Below are positions 60,906 to 64,000 of a stretch of 64,000 nt of DNA, piece by piece. Numbering within the stretch: position 1 is the stretch's first letter; the number at the start of each line of letters is the position of its first letter. Below the pieces are notes generated by a model. It made no database searches and had not been told where the DNA came from. It worked only from the letters and a program-made list of their open reading frames with translations. A program made the position numbers and the translations under genes. Source of the DNA: Melioribacteraceae bacterium. Lineage in GTDB: Bacteria; Bacteroidota; Ignavibacteria; Ignavibacteriales; Melioribacteraceae. The stretch covers positions 186,001 to 250,000 of the forward strand of contig BQMY01000074.1 of assembly GCA_022181065.1 (NCBI GenBank). Reading direction: 5' to 3'.

Positions 60906-61280
60906 CTATTTATTTTTCGGCTCACGTAAAATCTTTTCCATTTTTTTGCCTTTCGCAAGCTCATCAACCAGTTTATCGAGATACCTCGTTTTTCGGGTAA
61001 GTTGATTTTCTATCTCTTCAACCCGGTATCCGCATATCACTCCGGTAATAAGATCTGCGTTTGGATTCAAATTTGCCTCATCAAAAAAGACCTCAAAAGT
61101 AACTTTTCTTTCAATCAGCTCTTCAAGCTTTTCCTTATCAAAGCCGGTCAGCCATTCTATTACCTGATATAATTCATCTATTGTGCGTCCCTTTTTTTCA
61201 ACTTTCGTAACATAGTGGGGCCAGACTGATGAAAACGTCATTTTTGCAATACGGGCATCATGTTCGGGAGTAGTTGTCAT
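60906..61280 (-). CDS. DUF2200-family protein
   Basis: The 124-aa protein has the DUF2200 pattern: [58 protein letters not shown] and [20 protein letters not shown]. It is a small cytosolic family of unknown function, typical of Gram-negative bacteria. The ATG has a GAGAT-like site. It is co-directional with the SDR gene (29-nt gap), and a structured leader lies upstream. Confidence 0.88.
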   Translation of the reverse strand: MTTTPEHDARIAKMTFSSVWPHYVTKVEKKGRTIDELYQVIEWLTGFDKEKLEELIERKVTFEVFFDEANLNPNADLITGVICGYRVEEIENQLTRKTRYLDKLVDELAKGKKMEKILREPKNK

Positions 61281-61302
61281 AAATATCTCGATTCTGTTTA
61301 TA

Positions 61303-61372
61303 TTGATTTTTCCCTATTGGTTCAGGAATATAAATAAAATGTACCAAAATTCCACTATAGGGTAAAAATCAA
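61303..61372. promoter_or_regulatory. Long inverted repeat in the DUF2200 leader
   Basis: TTGATTTTTCCCTAT at 61303-61317 pairs with ATAGGG-T-AAAAATCAA at 61357-61372 (15 bp with one bulged base, 39-nt loop). It lies between the stop of the 59-aa membrane gene and the start of the DUF2200 gene on the minus strand. It could end the first transcript or act as a leader structure of the second. Confidence 0.4.
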
Positions 61373-61387
61373 TCCCCGCGATTTATA

Positions 61388-61567
61388 TCATGCATTATCG
61401 TTTGTTTTATCCGAGAGTTTGGAAAGCCATGTACCCAGAAGCATTCCGGCAATTATAAGGATTATCGCGTAATCTTTTATGAATGTACTCGTTGTAAATT
61501 CATTAACAAGTACCAAAATAACAGTAACTGCAATGATACCCACCGCAGGATATAAATAGTTTTTCAT
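61388..61567 (-). CDS. 59-aa two-helix membrane protein
   Basis: An ATG at 61567 behind a GGAGAAATT site opens MKNYLYPAVGIIAVTVILVL, then VNEFTTSTFIKDYAIILIIA and GMLLGTWLSKLSDKTNDNA before a TGA. It has two hydrophobic helices separated by a short polar loop and a charged tail, the form of a typical small membrane protein. It was not recognised. It stands alone upstream of the DUF2200 gene. Confidence 0.65.
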   Translation of the reverse strand: MKNYLYPAVGIIAVTVILVLVNEFTTSTFIKDYAIILIIAGMLLGTWLSKLSDKTNDNA

Positions 61568-61849
61568 AATTTCTCCGAAATATTGTTGAACATCAAGATT
61601 ATAATCATTTGATAAGATAAAAGGACAATCAAAATGGCTTCATCCTTATTGATTAATTCATTATTAAATAAATAGCATATCTGTTATAAATACACAGAAA
61701 ATTTCATTTTATTCAATTAGTACCTTTATTATATATCTAAATAATTAATCAGAATAGTTCCTTAACACTTAAGCAGAATATTTTTTAATATAGTGTGTAA
61801 AATTTTTAAGATTTATAAAGGGAATCGGTTTTAAGAGAATTCACCTGCT

Positions 61850-63634
61850 ATGTACGAGTCAGATATCTATGATAAAGAAATAACATCAGAGAATTTTCCT
61901 GATATAATGCTTGATAAAATTATGAGGCTTCGGGAAATCTTATCCGGCAGGAGTCTGATCCGTTGGTCTGAGCACTGCACAGAATGCGCTTATCCTGAAT
62001 GTTATAAAAGTTGTTCGTTATATTCCCCCCGTGAAGATGGTAAATGCGCCAGATTTACCAATGGATTTGAAAAGTTACAGTTTGGAAAAAAATTCTCCGA
62101 TTATTTCTTAAAGATTGGGTTTAAAAGGTGGGGAAAACTTTCGGGTGTATTTTCCGGTGAGTTGTTTGGAGGAGAAAAAGCTGAAACCTATGAATATAAA
62201 AACCTGAAAAGATCGCGATTTATTAAATCGTTTTCGAAAGATGTTTTCAGAAAACAGTTGCAGATAGGCTATGCTTCCTATTTTCATCTCAATGAACAAA
62301 AAAATTCTTTCAGAGAAGATTTGGTGCCCGATTATTTTCTAACTGAGTACTACTATCCCGGTGATAAACTAATTGACTTCACTCTTTCAATTTATCCGGA
62401 GAATAAAAAACAAAGAACCGCTATATACAACAAAAGAATCATTTTCACTCCGGGATACAATCTCTCTATTACAAATTATAGCGAGATAAAAAATGTAATT
62501 GACAAACGTTTTCCGCTACGTGTATCGCTAACACCAAACAATACATCGCCAGAAGATGAAATTTATTTTGGAATAATGGAATTTATCAAGGCACCTCCCG
62601 ATTTACTCAGGTTAGAGAAGAGACTGAAATGCGTAGTGTTTGATTTGGACAACACACTTTGGGATGGGACTATAGTTGAAATGAATGATGAAGGACCGAC
62701 TATATCCGATAAAACAAAATCTATACTCAAACAACTTGATGATTCCGGGGTTTTACTTTCCATAGCGAGTAAAAACAGTTATGAAAGAATTCTTCCAATA
62801 CTGGAAAGAGAAAAAGTAAAAGATTATTTCCTGCATCCCCGGATCAATTGGAATCCCAAAAGTGCCTCCATAAAATCCATTTCTGAAGAGCTTAATTTAA
62901 ATCCCGATTCATTTCTTTTCGTCGATGACTCTGAATTTGAGCGGAAAGAAGTAAAAAATATTTTCCCTGCTATCACCACAATTGATTCTCAATATATCGA
63001 GTTAATACCTTTTATTTTTGGACAGAAAGAGGAACAAGGCACAAAACTCAACAGAAGAAAATACTACCTTGAAGAAAAATCGAGAAAAGATTCTGTACTT
63101 TCTTTTGATGGGGATTATTTTGATTTTCTCAAAAGTTGCGGACTTGTAGTTACAATCGAAGACCTTAATGAGAATAACTACGATCGGGTTTTTGAGCTAA
63201 CACAGCGTACTAACCAGCTAAATTACTCTGGTAATATTTACGATAAAAACCGTCTCGACTCGATTCAAAACGAGAAAAGTTTATTAAAATTCGTGATTTC
63301 CGCGTATGACAAATTCGGTGATTATGGTATAGTAGGGTTCATTCTTTTTGAATCAAAGAATAATACTATCATAGATATGATGTTCAGTTGCCGCATTATG
63401 GGGAAAAAATTGGAGTCTGAAGTAATAGCGTTTATCAGAAATAATGTTAGCGATCTTACAAAAGAGTTCAGTATTTCTTTCATCCCCACAAAAAAAAATA
63501 CTCCGGCAAAAATGGTTCTTGATGAAATGAACCTCTTACAACGTACACTACGAGAGGGGACAATTAACTATTATATTGAAAAGAATTCATCGCTTAAACC
63601 GCCTGAGATTGCAAAAATTATTAATTCAGGATAA
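61850..63634 (+). CDS. FkbH-type HAD protein with cysteine-rich N-terminal domain
   Basis: The 594-aa protein has an N-terminal domain (about 1-235) with a cysteine group HCTECAYPECYKSCSLY, a HAD-IIIC phosphatase domain (DLDNTLWDG, catalytic Asp265 and Asp267; FLFVDDSEFERKEV) and a C-terminal GNAT-like domain (about 430-580, QRTNQLNYSGNIYDKNRL). FkbH proteins load phosphoglyceryl groups onto carrier proteins in polyketide or surface-glycan pathways; the cysteine-rich N-terminus is not part of the classical family. The polysaccharide deacetylase gene starts 8 nt after it, suggesting a glycan-biosynthesis operon. Confidence 0.85.
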   Translation: MYESDIYDKEITSENFPDIMLDKIMRLREILSGRSLIRWSEHCTECAYPECYKSCSLYSPREDGKCARFTNGFEKLQFGKKFSDYFLKIGFKRWGKLSGVFSGELFGGEKAETYEYKNLKRSRFIKSFSKDVFRKQLQIGYASYFHLNEQKNSFREDLVPDYFLTEYYYPGDKLIDFTLSIYPENKKQRTAIYNKRIIFTPGYNLSITNYSEIKNVIDKRFPLRVSLTPNNTSPEDEIYFGIMEFIKAPPDLLRLEKRLKCVVFDLDNTLWDGTIVEMNDEGPTISDKTKSILKQLDDSGVLLSIASKNSYERILPILEREKVKDYFLHPRINWNPKSASIKSISEELNLNPDSFLFVDDSEFERKEVKNIFPAITTIDSQYIELIPFIFGQKEEQGTKLNRRKYYLEEKSRKDSVLSFDGDYFDFLKSCGLVVTIEDLNENNYDRVFELTQRTNQLNYSGNIYDKNRLDSIQNEKSLLKFVISAYDKFGDYGIVGFILFESKNNTIIDMMFSCRIMGKKLESEVIAFIRNNVSDLTKEFSISFIPTKKNTPAKMVLDEMNLLQRTLREGTINYYIEKNSSLKPPEIAKIINSG

Positions 63635-63641
63635 AATTTTA

Positions 63642-64000
63642 ATGTCGATAAAAAAGGAACTGAATAATTCCAAACCGATAATATCGTTTACATTTGATGA
63701 CTTTCCATCTTCAGCAATGTATGGAGCAGAACTTCTGGCTGATTCAAATCTTTCGGCGACGTTCTATATCGCCATGCACCTGATGGAGAGTTCGCGTTTT
63801 TTTACCGCGGAAGATATAAGATGGTTAGTCGCGAACAATCACGAGCTTGGATGTCACACTTATGATCATAAATCGATGCGTTTTCAAACAGCAAAGTCAA
63901 TAAATTTTAGTCTGGCGAATAATCAGATCGCGTTGAATAGAGTAATTCCCGGCTATAAATTTCAAAATTTCGCGTACCCCTTTGGAGTTTTGCCATTTTT
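63642..64000 (+). CDS. Polysaccharide deacetylase (NodB family), partial
   Basis: The gene runs off the right edge. An ATG at 63642 opens MSIKKELNNSKPIISFTFDD, with the metal-binding Asp pair in the first motif. Further on are LSATFYIAMHL, the HxxxH metal motif in LGCHTYDHKSM, and the catalytic FAYPFGV near the cut. It is a metal-dependent N- or O-deacetylase of the CE4 type acting on glycans. It follows the FkbH gene by 8 nt. The ribosome-binding site is weak, consistent with translational coupling. Confidence 0.88.
   Translation, partial: MSIKKELNNSKPIISFTFDDFPSSAMYGAELLADSNLSATFYIAMHLMESSRFFTAEDIRWLVANNHELGCHTYDHKSMRFQTAKSINFSLANNQIALNRVIPGYKFQNFAYPFGVLPF

Noticed and set aside
1-64000. 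CRISPR array, tRNA, rRNA, insertion sequence or prophage
   Set aside because: No regularly spaced repeat, cloverleaf-like or rRNA-like sequence, transposase, integrase or phage structural gene was noticed on either strand.

Overview
The window looks like a chromosomal segment of a member of the Ignavibacteria or a close relative in the Bacteroidota/Chlorobi group. It is AT-rich. Four secreted proteins end in the type IX secretion (T9SS) sorting domain with the QN(Y/F)PNPFN signature. Many lipoproteins and TonB-type outer-membrane proteins are present, and a Bacteroidota-type promoter (TTG-N20-TATATTTG) precedes the TonB receptor. I saw no rRNA, tRNA, CRISPR array, insertion sequence or prophage.

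Layout. 1-4.84 kb (minus): a GNAT/DHFR-like pair, a membrane protein, and a compact four-gene operon (orphan protein, DUF6958-like, patatin phospholipase, methyltransferase). 4.97-9.77 kb (plus): an iron/siderophore-type uptake operon (TonB receptor, DUF4374-like lipoprotein, PepSY membrane protein). 9.77-19.4 kb (minus): two tandem STAS-like proteins, a hydrolase remnant, a large T9SS-exported hydrolase, a quinone-reductase-like enzyme, a CatB/Vat-type acetyltransferase, a seven-repeat VCBS propeller, a YHS protein and a scramblase-like protein. 19.4-32.1 kb: a glycan-degradation region with GH30-GH5 lipoproteins followed by a DUF418-type pseudogene, then a PAS histidine kinase, response regulator and hybrid kinase on the plus strand, an outer-membrane barrel, GH2 and an esterase. 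32.3-37.3 kb (minus): a GWxTD lipoprotein, DUF1801, an orphan beta-class DNA adenine methyltransferase and several lipoproteins, including a tandem paralogous pair. 37.6-41.1 kb (plus): a tightly packed triad of methyltransferase, zinc-ribbon PP-loop ATPase and NodU/CmcH-type carbamoyltransferase, the best candidate for an undescribed biosynthetic or modification system. 41.2-47.8 kb (minus): a lipoprotein, a decayed ECF sigma locus, YdeI, and two giant tandem Asp-box T9SS proteins. 48-49.3 kb (plus): an intact ECF sigma factor with a hydrophobic anti-sigma-like partner. 49.2-61.6 kb (minus): membrane proteins, a GDSL hydrolase, a T9SS protein, an aldo/keto reductase, a five-gene cluster of zinc-finger/membrane proteins around a CPBP protease, an SDR-DUF2867 protein, DUF2200 and a 59-aa membrane protein. 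61.85-64 kb (plus): an FkbH-type HAD protein and a polysaccharide deacetylase cut by the window end.

Functional reading: this is a heterotrophic surface- and polysaccharide-oriented lifestyle (secreted glycosidases, esterase, T9SS proteins, TonB uptake) with sensory kinases next to the glycosidases. Small accessory families (DUF1801, DUF2200, DUF4386, GNAT, YdeI) are interspersed, with several clear gene remnants (alpha/beta hydrolase, DUF418, ECF sigma plus partner, possible rhomboid tail). All family names come from motif recognition by eye; no database search was run.
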